From assembly GCF_924101635.2 (NCBI RefSeq), contig NZ_CAKMAA020000044.1:1-35834 (forward strand): a DNA stretch of 35,834 nucleotides, read 5' to 3'. This document shows positions 25,561 through 33,829 of this stretch, one piece after another. The stretch is from Candidatus Nitrotoga sp. HW29. Its GTDB lineage: Bacteria > Pseudomonadota > Gammaproteobacteria > Burkholderiales > Gallionellaceae. Below the pieces are notes generated by a model. That model was not told where the DNA came from and made no database searches. It saw nothing but the letters and a program-made list of their open reading frames with translations. Numbering within the stretch: position 1 is the stretch's first letter; the number at the start of each line of letters is the position of its first letter. The position numbers and the translations under genes were made by a program.

Positions 25561-28461
25561 TCACCGACACCTTCTGGCGTGTGCCTTAATGGCTGCACAA
25601 GCGGCCAATATCATCAAAAACACCATCACAATCATCAACTGCCCGGACAACGTCGGAATGGCTTGCACGGATCCAGTAATCACGATGGCAGTAAACGACG
25701 CAGTCGATTCCATATTGGCAGCAATACCTGTCAGATTGCACACTGGGCCACTCTGCCCTGCGCATGCACCCGTCCATCCGGTAAACGTACTGCCTGCACC
25801 TGCCGTGGCGGTGCAGGTGGCGGATCCACCCGGAGAAACAGGCGACGGCACGCAATTGGCCACTCCCCCAGTACCAGCCGTGGCAACCACGGTATACGTC
25901 AGCAACGCAAACGTGGCTACCGAACTCTGATTAGCGGTGACATTATTCAAATTACACGTCGTAGTACCTTCCGCCACGCATGAACCCGTCCATCCGGTAA
26001 AGTAATACCCGGTATTTGGCGTAGCGGTACACACACTATTTGCCCCACTGAGAACAGAAGGGGGCGTACAGCTGGCTGATCCCCCGGTACCAGCCGTGGC
26101 AACCACGGTATATGTCAACAGCGCAAACGAAGCTACCGAACTCTGATTAGCGGTGACATTATTCAAATTACAAGTCGTAGTACCTTCCGCCACGCATGAA
26201 CCCGTCCATCCGGTAAAGTAATACCCGGTATTTGGCGTGGCGGTACACACACTGTTTGACCCACTGAGAACGGAAGAGGGCGAACAGGCAGCACTCCCTC
26301 CCCCTACCGGCGATACTGTTGCATCAGCGGTGTAATAAACAGCACTGTTGGCCCAACTAACCGAACGGGTTGTTTCGTCATACGACGTAACGATTCCATT
26401 CTTTTCAGAAATCACATTTGCATGATTAACCACATCCGGGTTCGACGGGCCAGAGAACGTCACGCCAATGACAATATTCGGGTAAGCCGCCGAAGGGGGA
26501 ATGCCGCTGGTCAAGTCATCTGGCCGTGTACAACTTAATGTTGCCAGGCTACACGTCCAGCCCGTACCCGTAATTGACGTGGCAGACACACCCAATGGCA
26601 ATACATCCTGTACTGAAACCGTACCCAGATCTGCAGAAGACCCACTCTTTGTAACCGTAAGCGTATACGTACCATTCGGGCTGGCTGACGTATGCGAAGC
26701 GGCGTCAGCCACCTTGGCAATCGTCAAAAAAGTGGGCGGGGCGACAGCGCTGGCGTGATTGTTGAATTCAACCGGATCATTACTAGCTGAAGCGACAGAT
26801 GCCGTATTTTGATACCCGGTCGTATTCGTGGGATCAGCTGGTGCCAACACCTGGGCTACGATCGTCAAAATCGTCACGGGCACAGTTGATACCGCCACAT
26901 TGGTAGCAGTACAGGAATGCGTCGCGCCCACATTCGAAGGCATCCATCCACTCGCACAGCTCGCGCTCGTAAACGAATAACCCGCGGGAAGCGTGTCACT
27001 GACCACCACACCAGTGCCGACACTCGGCCCCAGATTGAGAACGCCCACGTTAAACGTTATTGAATCGCCTATCTTGAGCGGCGAGGTAAAGCTTGCCGTC
27101 TTCACCAACGCCAGATCCGATTGCGCCACAGGGACGGCCGCCGTCGCACAATTATTGGTGGTATTCGGATCGGTTTCGGTCGCGGCTACGCAAGCCTGAT
27201 TAACGTAGTTTGTTTGACTGTTTACCGTTTGAACACTAAATGTATACGAAATCGACGAACCTGCCGGCAAGCTGGCAATTGTCCAAACCAGCGATTCATC
27301 TGGATCGTCTTTATCCCAAGCCAGCGTCGTACCTGCCGGTGCTGCAGGCTGTGAATTTTTAATGTGATATCCATTAGGAACAGTATCCGTAACGACCACA
27401 TTAGTAGCGCCAATACTGCCGGTATTGGTCACCGTAAGCGTAAACTCACCATTACCCGGAGAACTCAAAACCGCCGATTTGGCCATGGCCAAATCTACTT
27501 CAGCAGGCGGTGGGGTGTTCGTAAAATTAAAAGTGATCGCCGCACTCTGATCCGCGTTGTAGTGATAGCTGCTGCCCGAAAAATCGTACAGCAATGCGTT
27601 GATGCTCACCCCTGTTGGCGCCAGTGCAGCCGCCCCGGCTTTAATTTCCACCACATAGGTCAACGTGGTGCTTCCGCCATATTTGCCGCCACCTTGACAT
27701 TCACGATAGGAAGGGGTAACCGCATCCGTGGGATCATTGACCCAATGACAGCCATCCGCGTAAATCTTGCTACCCGCCAGCAAATCTGTTCCTGCGGCGG
27801 CGGTATAGGTGGATTTAACGCTCTTAACAAGAAAAAGATCGGATCTGAAATTCAAAAACTGCTCGAATTGCTCGTAACCTTGGGTTGCGGTGTGGCCCAC
27901 CAATTTGATTTCGTAGGTTTGCCCCTCATTCACGTTGGTGCTTCCCGAGACCGAAGTATTATTAACCAAAATGCTGTCAGTGGCATTTCTGTTTTGCGAA
28001 ACCAGCCGCTCGACATATATCTCCCGAGGGGTTGGTGTTGAGGCAAGCACAGCATTAACCCCGTTGATGACATCAATGTGGTACCTTGCCGCCTGTGTAT
28101 AGGCTGCTGCATTACGTGTAACCGTCACCTCATGAAATATATCCTGGCAAGTACCCGCAACCAGATTAGCGATGTCAAGATATTCCGTCGAAGTGCGGGT
28201 GATATAAGCGCTGGTTGAATCCCAAACATAACGCGCTTTAAGCCCGCTCAGCGGGGTACTACCGATGTTGCAAACACGCACACCTACAGGGAATATGTTC
28301 GGGCCAACATTGACGTTATTACTATCAAGCCCGACCACATTCCAGGTAACCGGTGTAACACTGACCTGTGCGTAAGCACTGAAAGCGGTAGCCATTGTCA
28401 TCGCTGCCAATATCATCGCTCTCAAACAACGCCAGAACGGCTTAACAATAATCAACCCCAT
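25561..28461 (-). CDS. large exported surface protein with DUF11 domains, tandem repeats and IPTL-CTERM-like tail
   Basis: A 966-aa exported protein. Residues 1-31 form a signal peptide (cut after SAYA). Residues 32 to about 318 are a unique beta-rich N-terminal region. Three DUF11-type beta-sandwich domains follow at about 320-445 (AMAKSAVLSSPGNGEFTLTV), 448-575 and 578-705. Three copies of an InlB-B-type bacterial repeat cover 707-928 (ATPNTGYYFTGWTGSC, CNLNNVTANQSS), two of them nearly identical. The C-terminus carries IPTLSGQLMI, a hydrophobic helix and a basic end (HARRCR). That matches the layout of IPTL-CTERM exosortase-type sorting signals, though WG is replaced. A purine-rich GTAGGGG lies ahead of the ATG. 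It is flanked by IS30 remnants on both sides, so it looks imported. Attachment or surface-layer roles are guesses. Confidence 0.88.
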   Translation of the reverse strand: MGLIIVKPFWRCLRAMILAAMTMATAFSAYAQVSVTPVTWNVVGLDSNNVNVGPNIFPVGVRVCNIGSTPLSGLKARYVWDSTSAYITRTSTEYLDIANLVAGTCQDIFHEVTVTRNAAAYTQAARYHIDVINGVNAVLASTPTPREIYVERLVSQNRNATDSILVNNTSVSGSTNVNEGQTYEIKLVGHTATQGYEQFEQFLNFRSDLFLVKSVKSTYTAAAGTDLLAGSKIYADGCHWVNDPTDAVTPSYRECQGGGKYGGSTTLTYVVEIKAGAAALAPTGVSINALLYDFSGSSYHYNADQSAAITFNFTNTPPPAEVDLAMAKSAVLSSPGNGEFTLTVTNTGSIGATNVVVTDTVPNGYHIKNSQPAAPAGTTLAWDKDDPDESLVWTIASLPAGSSISYTFSVQTVNSQTNYVNQACVAATETDPNTTNNCATAAVPVAQSDLALVKTASFTSPLKIGDSITFNVGVLNLGPSVGTGVVVSDTLPAGYSFTSASCASGWMPSNVGATHSCTATNVAVSTVPVTILTIVAQVLAPADPTNTTGYQNTASVASASNDPVEFNNHASAVAPPTFLTIAKVADAASHTSASPNGTYTLTVTKSGSSADLGTVSVQDVLPLGVSATSITGTGWTCSLATLSCTRPDDLTSGIPPSAAYPNIVIGVTFSGPSNPDVVNHANVISEKNGIVTSYDETTRSVSWANSAVYYTADATVSPVGGGSAACSPSSVLSGSNSVCTATPNTGYYFTGWTGSCVAEGTTTCNLNNVTANQSSVASFALLTYTVVATAGTGGSASCTPPSVLSGANSVCTATPNTGYYFTGWTGSCVAEGTTTCNLNNVTANQSSVATFALLTYTVVATAGTGGVANCVPSPVSPGGSATCTATAGAGSTFTGWTGACAGQSGPVCNLTGIAANMESTASFTAIVITGSVQAIPTLSGQLMIVMVFLMILAACAAIKAHARRCR
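25871..26302. repeat. 216-bp tandem duplication inside the surface-protein gene
   Basis: Two copies start at 25871 and 26087, offset exactly 216 bases (72 codons), and differ at only a modest number of positions over most of the length. Each encodes one bacterial-repeat unit. The near identity at DNA level suggests a fairly recent duplication or ongoing gene conversion. Confidence 0.9.
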
Positions 28462-28492
28462 CGTTTATCCCCTACCTTTCTTTAATTCGATA

Positions 28493-28923
28493 GATTCAAG
28501 TTCGAAGTGCAACAGCTAATGTTGGCTTGATATAGCGCATCTCCACCTCCGATAATACCTCATGCGGCGATCCAAAACACAGTACTTTGTGTAACCGGAT
28601 GAGAATTGCTTGCCATTGATACAGACTTGCCGGCGCTCATCACGTAACGATTGCGCCTGTTTGGGCCGCCAGCCGCGCTGACCTTTGTTTCGCTTAAACT
28701 CCCGTGAGATTGTCGATTTGTCCACACCCATCTTTTCGGCAATCCGGGTTTGATTCAAACCCGCTTGTTTCAATCCGTAAATCTGATATCGTTGCCCGCT
28801 GGTGAGCTGCTTATATTGATTCATCTGTGCTCCTTTTACTTGGTCGTTTAAGTGGCTCCGATAGTAACGCAGCTCGCCACCTAAATTCGCTTACAAAAGT
28901 TGCACTTCAGAGTTGAATCCGCC
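28493..28923 (-). mobile_element. internally deleted IS30-family element (431 bp)
   Basis: Both ends of an IS30-type element are present. GGCGGATTCAACTCTGAAGT is the left end near 28923, and GATTCAAGTTCGAAGTGCAA is the right end near 28493 (missing about four outer bases). Between them only the first quarter and the last 30 codons of the transposase remain. It is too short and frame-broken to move itself. It could move only if a full element supplies transposase and the worn right end is still recognised. Confidence 0.85.
28496..28824 (-). pseudogene. IS30-family transposase, N-terminus fused out of frame to C-terminus
   Basis: The frame from 28824 encodes the IS30 N-terminus: YKQLTSGQRYQIYGLKQAGL, then the helix-turn-helix NQTRIAEKMGVDKSTISREF and KRNKGQRGWRPKQAQ. 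Around 28597 it breaks. The +1 frame then reads HKVLCFGSPHEVLSEVEMRY and ends VALRT-stop at 28496, the conserved IS30 C-terminus (compare the copy at 35374). The whole DDE catalytic core, normally about 200 residues, is missing. Confidence 0.88.
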
Positions 28924-28924
28924 T

Positions 28925-29233
28925 TTATTTTGTTTTGAAAAAATTTTCAGAAATAAGTAGGCTCTCCGGTTCCAATGTGCTGCCATTTACCAGCACGACT
29001 TTATGGCGTGACAATGTCCCTTGTTTTAGCTCGACGTTGCGTAGTGGAACATTAAAGTTATCAGCAATAAAGCGTAGCAACGCTTCATTGGCACGTCCTT
29101 CAATGGGTGGAGCGGCTAGGCGAATTTTCAGGGCATCGCCATGCAACCCAATTACCTCACTGCGTTTAGCACCCGGCTGCACATGCAATATCAGGGTGAT
29201 GACATTTCCTTCGCGGCGATACCACACGTTCAA
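28925..29233 (-). CDS. yggU: DUF167 / YggU family protein
   Basis: A 102-aa protein with the family blocks LHVQPGAKRSEVIGLHGDAL, KIRLAAPPIEGRANEAL and VELKQGTLSRHKVV. The function of the family is not settled. It appears to start with TTG at 29233, whose last bases overlap the yggT stop (TTGA), so translation is probably coupled to yggT. The IS30 derivative begins just one base after its stop codon, so the normal 3' end of this operon has been replaced by IS sequence. Confidence 0.9.
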   Translation of the reverse strand: MNVWYRREGNVITLILHVQPGAKRSEVIGLHGDALKIRLAAPPIEGRANEALLRFIADNFNVPLRNVELKQGTLSRHKVVLVNGSTLEPESLLISENFFKTK

Positions 29234-29793
29234 AACGGACTATTGACTAGATTTTCCAACCAACGCAGCGGCACGATAAGAATGAGTTGGCACACGATAA
29301 GTAGTAATAGCAAGGTGAAATCTATATTGCCCACGGGTGGGATACGCCGTTGCAGAGGCAGAAGGAAAGGCTGCGTCACTGCATCCATCAAACCCGCCAT
29401 CGGTGAATGGGGGTTGAACCATGATAATAGTGCCTGAATAAACAGCGCCGCCATGAGCAAGTATAGGCTGAGCTTGAAGAGCTTGACCGCTGTCCATATA
29501 AGTAGCCCGAGCACGGGAAAATCAATAGGTAAACCTTGTAACCAGAGCGTGGCGGCGAGATAAATCGCTTCCACCACGAAAGCCAGCAGCAAGGTGGCGA
29601 TATCAAAACCACGGGCAGAAGGAATAAACCGGCGTGCTCGCAATACCAAAAAATTGGTAATCGTCATAATGAATGCACCCAACGGATTACGCATCGGCGC
29701 ACGTAACCATTGCAAGTGGAAGCGCAGTAGCAATATGACAGCGAACGGCTGCAACAACGTGTCGAACAAAAATTGGAGTGCTTCACTCAGCAT
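29230..29793 (-). CDS. yggT: YggT family membrane protein
   Basis: A 187-aa integral membrane protein with two YggT repeats. Each has a membrane pair around an RxxxP motif: LRARRFIPSARGFDIATLLL in the first half, and LLSWFNPHSPMAGLMDAVTQ with PFLLPLQRRIPPVGNIDFT in the second. Roles in osmotic tolerance or membrane-complex assembly are discussed for the family. It overlaps proC by 7 bases at the start and yggU by 4 at the end, so the three are clearly one unit. Confidence 0.93.
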   Translation of the reverse strand: MLSEALQFLFDTLLQPFAVILLLRFHLQWLRAPMRNPLGAFIMTITNFLVLRARRFIPSARGFDIATLLLAFVVEAIYLAATLWLQGLPIDFPVLGLLIWTAVKLFKLSLYLLMAALFIQALLSWFNPHSPMAGLMDAVTQPFLLPLQRRIPPVGNIDFTLLLLLIVCQLILIVPLRWLENLVNSPF

Positions 29794-30602
29794 GATGCAC
29801 TCCCCAGTTCGTCTCCCATTTCCTTGGCGCGCTTGGCTGCCGCTTGCACTGCCGTAATAATATGTTGCTTAACCGAATTGGCTTCCATGTTGAGCAGGGC
29901 GCGCTCGGTCGTGCCATTTTTGGAAGTAACGCGCTCGCGCAACAGGCTCACATCATCGCTACTGGCATCGGCAAGTTTAACTGCACCGCTGAAAGTATTG
30001 ATTGCCAAATGGCGTGCCGTTTCTGCATCGAAGCCAAGTTCGCTGGCCGCCTGTTGCAGTGCTTCGATAAAATAAAACACATACGCGGGGCCACTGCCTG
30101 AAACCGCGGTAACCGCGTCCATCATTACTTCGTCCTTGAGCCATATCGTGCTGCCCACCGCACCGAGTATGGTTTGCGCTGTGTCGCACTGTACTTTGCT
30201 TACCGCTGGTAGTGCGTACAAGCCGGTAATGCCGCTTTGAATTAAAGCAGGCGTGTTTGGCATGGCGCGTACAATGTTTTGCGAGCCCAGCCATTGGGCT
30301 AAATCAGCGGCGCGAATACCGGCCGCTATCGAAATAAGCAATTGCCCGGTCAACAATGGAGCCAGGCTGATTGCGACTCCATGCAATTGCTGCGGCTTAA
30401 CCGCTAATACAATGACATCACTGCCCGCCACGCCCGTTTCCAATTCGGCTACCGCTCGTACCCCTAATTCATTGTGTAATTTGGCGTGGTAGCTGACATT
30501 GATTTCCACTACGCTTATCTGCGCAGCAATAAAATTTTGTTTAAGCAAGCCGCCAATGAGTGCGGTTGCCATGTTGCCGCCTCCGATAAAACAAACTTTC
30601 AT
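29787..30602 (-). CDS. proC: pyrroline-5-carboxylate reductase
   Basis: Last step of proline synthesis: NAD(P)H-dependent reduction of pyrroline-5-carboxylate. The 271-aa protein has the N-terminal Rossmann motif FIGGGNMATALIGGL, VLAVKPQQL, RAMPNTPALIQSGITGLYA, and the C-terminal dimerisation and substrate block AVSGSGPAYVFYFIEALQQA and TSKNGTTERAL. Length is standard. The ATG overlaps the yggS stop in an ATGA, indicating coupled translation in the order yggS-proC-yggT-yggU. Confidence 0.97.
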   Translation of the reverse strand: MKVCFIGGGNMATALIGGLLKQNFIAAQISVVEINVSYHAKLHNELGVRAVAELETGVAGSDVIVLAVKPQQLHGVAISLAPLLTGQLLISIAAGIRAADLAQWLGSQNIVRAMPNTPALIQSGITGLYALPAVSKVQCDTAQTILGAVGSTIWLKDEVMMDAVTAVSGSGPAYVFYFIEALQQAASELGFDAETARHLAINTFSGAVKLADASSDDVSLLRERVTSKNGTTERALLNMEANSVKQHIITAVQAAAKRAKEMGDELGSASC

Positions 30603-31297
30603 TGATTTTCTCCGTAGTTTCTTTCGCCAAAGATTGCCGTGCCGATGCGTACGATGGTCGCCCCTTCCAGTATTGCCGCATTGAAATCATGCGACATTCC
30701 CATTGATAACGTATCCAGTGCCAACCCTTGCGTATTGATTTGCTGCATAAGTTCGCGCAGTTTTAAAAATGGTATGCGTTGGGCTTCTAATCCTTCAGCA
30801 GGCGCGGGAATGGACATTAGCCCTCGCAATTTAAGCTGTGGCAAATTTGCCACAGCCTGTACCAGTTTCGCCAATTCGTCAGGCGCTATACCGCTCTTAC
30901 TGCTTTCTCCGCTCACATTAACCTGTATACATACATTGAGTGGCGGTAAATTGGCCGGCCGCTGTGCTGACAGGCGCTCAGCGATTTTCAGTCGGTCGAC
31001 GCTGTGCACCCATGCGAAATGCGTTGCAATAGCCCGGGTTTTATTACTCTGTACTGGCCCGATGAAATGCCACTGTAGCGGCAAGTCACGTAGCAGCTCA
31101 ATTTTATCCAGAGCTTCCTGGATGTAACTTTCACCGAAAGAGCGTTGCCCGGCTTCACATGCTTCGCGCACTGCATCAGCAGAAAACCCCTTGCTCACCG
31201 CCAACAGCTCAATACTTTCCTTGCACCGATGAGCCATGCACACAGCCTGCGTAATAGCATGATTGATAACTTGCAAGTTGGAAGTGATCGCGGTCAT
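30599..31297 (-). CDS. yggS: YggS family pyridoxal phosphate homeostasis protein
   Basis: A PLP-binding protein without known catalysis that affects vitamin B6 and amino-acid balance. The 232-aa protein has the PLP lysine Lys36 in LLAVSKGFSA, FGESYIQEALDKI, LQWHFIGPVQSNK, VHSVDRLKIAERL, QVNVSGESSKSG and the phosphate-binding end LSMGMSHDFNAAILEGATIV followed by RIGTAIFG. It is the first gene of the unit and divergent from pilT across 162 bases, an arrangement common in proteobacteria. The ribosome site before the ATG is weak. Confidence 0.96.
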   Translation of the reverse strand: MTAITSNLQVINHAITQAVCMAHRCKESIELLAVSKGFSADAVREACEAGQRSFGESYIQEALDKIELLRDLPLQWHFIGPVQSNKTRAIATHFAWVHSVDRLKIAERLSAQRPANLPPLNVCIQVNVSGESSKSGIAPDELAKLVQAVANLPQLKLRGLMSIPAPAEGLEAQRIPFLKLRELMQQINTQGLALDTLSMGMSHDFNAAILEGATIVRIGTAIFGERNYGENQ

Positions 31298-31459
31298 AAT
31301 TAACCGATCGTTGAATCAAATGCTGCATTAATTTTTGATGGTTGCACAGTATCTTGTCTGATAGGCGTCAATAAAAGGTACGGTAGCGGCACTATTAATC
31401 GCGCCCCTGACTTAATTTTCATGCGATAGTTCAGTTCTGCGAATTAACTGGGATTATAT
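31298..31459. promoter_or_regulatory. divergent promoter region yggS / pilT
   Basis: 162 bases between divergent units; both promoters must lie here. I cannot place convincing boxes by eye. A GGGA ribosome site for pilT lies just before its ATG. Confidence 0.4.
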
Positions 31460-32503
31460 ATGGACATTACCGAACTGCTTGCTTTTGGTGTCAAAAACAA
31501 AGCTTCTGATTTGCACCTATCTGCTGGGTTACCGCCGATGATTCGTGTACACGGCGACATACGCAAAATCAATTTGCCGGCGATGTTACATACCGAAGTG
31601 CACGCCATGGTGTACGACATCATGAATGACGGACAGCGCAAAATTTATGAAGAAAACAAAGAAATCGATTTCTCTTTTGAGATCCCGGGACTCGCACGTT
31701 TCCGCGTAAATGCCTTTGTCCATCAGCGCGGGGCGGGTGCGGTGATGCGTACCATTCCATCTAAAATATTGACCTTGGCAGACCTCAAGGCCCCCAAAAT
31801 TTTTGAGTCTATTGCCGATTATCCGCGCGGCATAGTGCTAGTGACGGGCCCAACCGGATCGGGTAAATCCACCACGTTGGCAGCGATGGTGAATCATCGC
31901 AACGAACATGAAATGGGACACATCCTGACCGTGGAGGATCCGATTGAATTTGTCCACGAAAGTAAAAAGTGTTTGGTCAACCAGCGCGAAGTGGGTGCGC
32001 ATACTCTTTCATTTCAAAACGCTTTACGTAGCGCATTGCGCGAAGATCCGGACATTATCCTGGTAGGTGAAATGCGCGATTTGGAAACGATACGTCTAGC
32101 CATGTCCGCGGCTGAAACCGGCCATTTGGTATTTGGAACACTGCATACCAGTTCTGCGGCCAAGACTATCGATCGCATTATTGACGTTTTCCCCGCTGAC
32201 GAAAAAGAAATGGTACGCGCCATGTTGTCAGAATCACTGCGAGCAGTTATTTCCCAAACCTTACTTAAAACCAAAGACGGTACCGGGCGTGTGGCAGCCC
32301 ATGAAATTATGATTTGTACCCCAGCCATCCGCAATCTGATTCGGGAAGCCAAGGTGCCACAAATGTATTCCTCCATTCAGACCGGGGCTGCTCTCGGCAT
32401 GCAGACGCTGGATCAATGCCTGCAAGATTTGGTCAAACGCAACGTTGTATCATCTGCAGAAGCACGCACCAAGGCGGCTAACAAGGATACGTTTGTCGGT
32501 TAA
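31460..32503 (+). CDS. pilT: type IV pilus retraction ATPase PilT
   Basis: A hexameric cytoplasmic ATPase that pulls type IV pili in, powering twitching and DNA uptake. The 347-aa protein has an N-terminal PAS-like domain (KASDLHLSAGLPPMIRVHGD), Walker A GPTGSGKST at 130-138, the Asp box TVEDPIEF, Walker B DIILVGEMRD, the His box TGHLVFGTLHTSSAAKTIDR, and the PilT-specific AIRNLIRE motif near 290. Length and motifs are those of a functional enzyme. pilU follows 23 bases downstream. The pilus structural genes are not in the window. Confidence 0.98.
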   Translation: MDITELLAFGVKNKASDLHLSAGLPPMIRVHGDIRKINLPAMLHTEVHAMVYDIMNDGQRKIYEENKEIDFSFEIPGLARFRVNAFVHQRGAGAVMRTIPSKILTLADLKAPKIFESIADYPRGIVLVTGPTGSGKSTTLAAMVNHRNEHEMGHILTVEDPIEFVHESKKCLVNQREVGAHTLSFQNALRSALREDPDIILVGEMRDLETIRLAMSAAETGHLVFGTLHTSSAAKTIDRIIDVFPADEKEMVRAMLSESLRAVISQTLLKTKDGTGRVAAHEIMICTPAIRNLIREAKVPQMYSSIQTGAALGMQTLDQCLQDLVKRNVVSSAEARTKAANKDTFVG

Positions 32504-32526
32504 TTAGCGCTTATCAGGGATTCATC

Positions 32527-33663
32527 ATGGAAAGAGATCAGGCTACCGAGCTAATGCATAATCTGTTGCGAGGGATGATTACCCAGAAGGCATCTGACCT
32601 GTTTATTACAGCCGGATTCCCGCCCGCATTCAAGGTGGACGGCAAGATGACTCCCGTTTCACAACAGGTGCTGACGCCACAACACACCATGGAATTAGCG
32701 AACAGCATCATGAACGACCGGCAAGCCGCTGAATTTGAAGCGTCACACGAATGTAACTTTGCGATCAGTCCGGCCGGTATTGGCCGCTTTCGTGTTAATG
32801 TGTTTATGCAGCAGCAGCGTATAGGCATGGTGTTGCGCACCATTACCACCAAGATTCCCGATCTTACTCAAATGGGGATGCCAGAAGTACTCAAGGATGT
32901 GGCAATGACCAAACGCGGGTTGGTCATCCTGGTCGGTGGTACGGGCAGCGGCAAATCTACAACATTGGCAGCCATGCTGGGCTACCGTAACCAGAATACT
33001 TACGGTCACATCATTACGATTGAAGATCCGGTAGAGTTCGTGCATGAACACATAAACTGTCTCATCACTCACCGTGAGGTTGGTGTGGACACGGATTCTT
33101 GGCACGCCGCATTGAAAAACACGTTGCGCCAAGCGCCGGATGTCATTTTCATCGGTGAGATACGCGACCATGAAACCATGGAATATGCTGTGACGTTTGC
33201 CGAGACCGGTCATCTGTGTATGGCTACATTACACGCCAACAGTGCGAATCAGGCATTGGATCGTATCATCAATTTCTTCCCGGAAGAACGCCGCGAACAA
33301 TTATTGATGGACTTGTCTCTCAATATCAAGGCACTTATTTCACAACGCCTAATTCCGCGAGTGGATGGGGTAGGCCGCTCAGTGGCTATGGAAATCATGC
33401 TCAACTCACCGCTTGTTTCGGATTTGATTTTTAAGGGTGAGGTACTCGCAATCAAGGGAGTGATGTCTAAATCGCGTGAGCTTGGGATGCAGACTTTCGA
33501 TCAAGCGCTATTCGATCTGCACGAAGCCAACCTGATCAGTTATGCAGAAGCGCTAAAGAACGCTGACTCGGTCAATGACCTGCGCCTGCGTATTAAGCTG
33601 GAAAGTCGAAGCTCCAAGGATATCGACATAATGGCGGGACTGGATCACTTGCAGATGACTTGA
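32527..33663 (+). CDS. pilU: PilT-dependent retraction ATPase PilU
   Basis: A paralogue of PilT that helps retraction under load. The 378-aa protein shows KASDLFITAGFPPAFKVDGK, Walker A GGTGSGKST at 137-145, TIEDPVEFVHEH, Walker B DVIFIGEIRD, the His box TGHLCMATLHANSANQALDR, and a longer C-terminal tail (LRIKLESRSSKDIDIMAGLD) that is typical of PilU and absent from PilT. AGGGA lies ahead of the ATG. It is second in a pilT-pilU operon. No clear terminator follows; the next gene, phoU, converges from the other strand. Confidence 0.97.
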   Translation: MERDQATELMHNLLRGMITQKASDLFITAGFPPAFKVDGKMTPVSQQVLTPQHTMELANSIMNDRQAAEFEASHECNFAISPAGIGRFRVNVFMQQQRIGMVLRTITTKIPDLTQMGMPEVLKDVAMTKRGLVILVGGTGSGKSTTLAAMLGYRNQNTYGHIITIEDPVEFVHEHINCLITHREVGVDTDSWHAALKNTLRQAPDVIFIGEIRDHETMEYAVTFAETGHLCMATLHANSANQALDRIINFFPEERREQLLMDLSLNIKALISQRLIPRVDGVGRSVAMEIMLNSPLVSDLIFKGEVLAIKGVMSKSRELGMQTFDQALFDLHEANLISYAEALKNADSVNDLRLRIKLESRSSKDIDIMAGLDHLQMT

Positions 33664-33829
33664 TTAGCCTGGATACGCAACCAGCTTACCAAGATGAGTA
33701 CAAACTCAATTTACAAGAACATCTTTACCAGTTGTAGCTGTAAAATCGAGGAATCACTGCAAGAATGGAGTCTCGTACGAGCGACTGATTTCCTACCACG
33801 ATGAAGGCGTATAAACACGCTCCGGCAAG

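Noticed and set aside
27364-28041. Long plus-strand ORF (225 aa) opposite the surface protein
   Set aside because: It lies wholly antisense to the DUF11 gene, which has clear domains and a ribosome site; no recognisable protein is encoded.
33773-33820. Short palindromes (CTCGTACGAG and GCGT-ACGC) between pilU and phoU
   Set aside because: Too short and without T-runs to call a terminator with confidence, though some termination must occur between these convergent genes.
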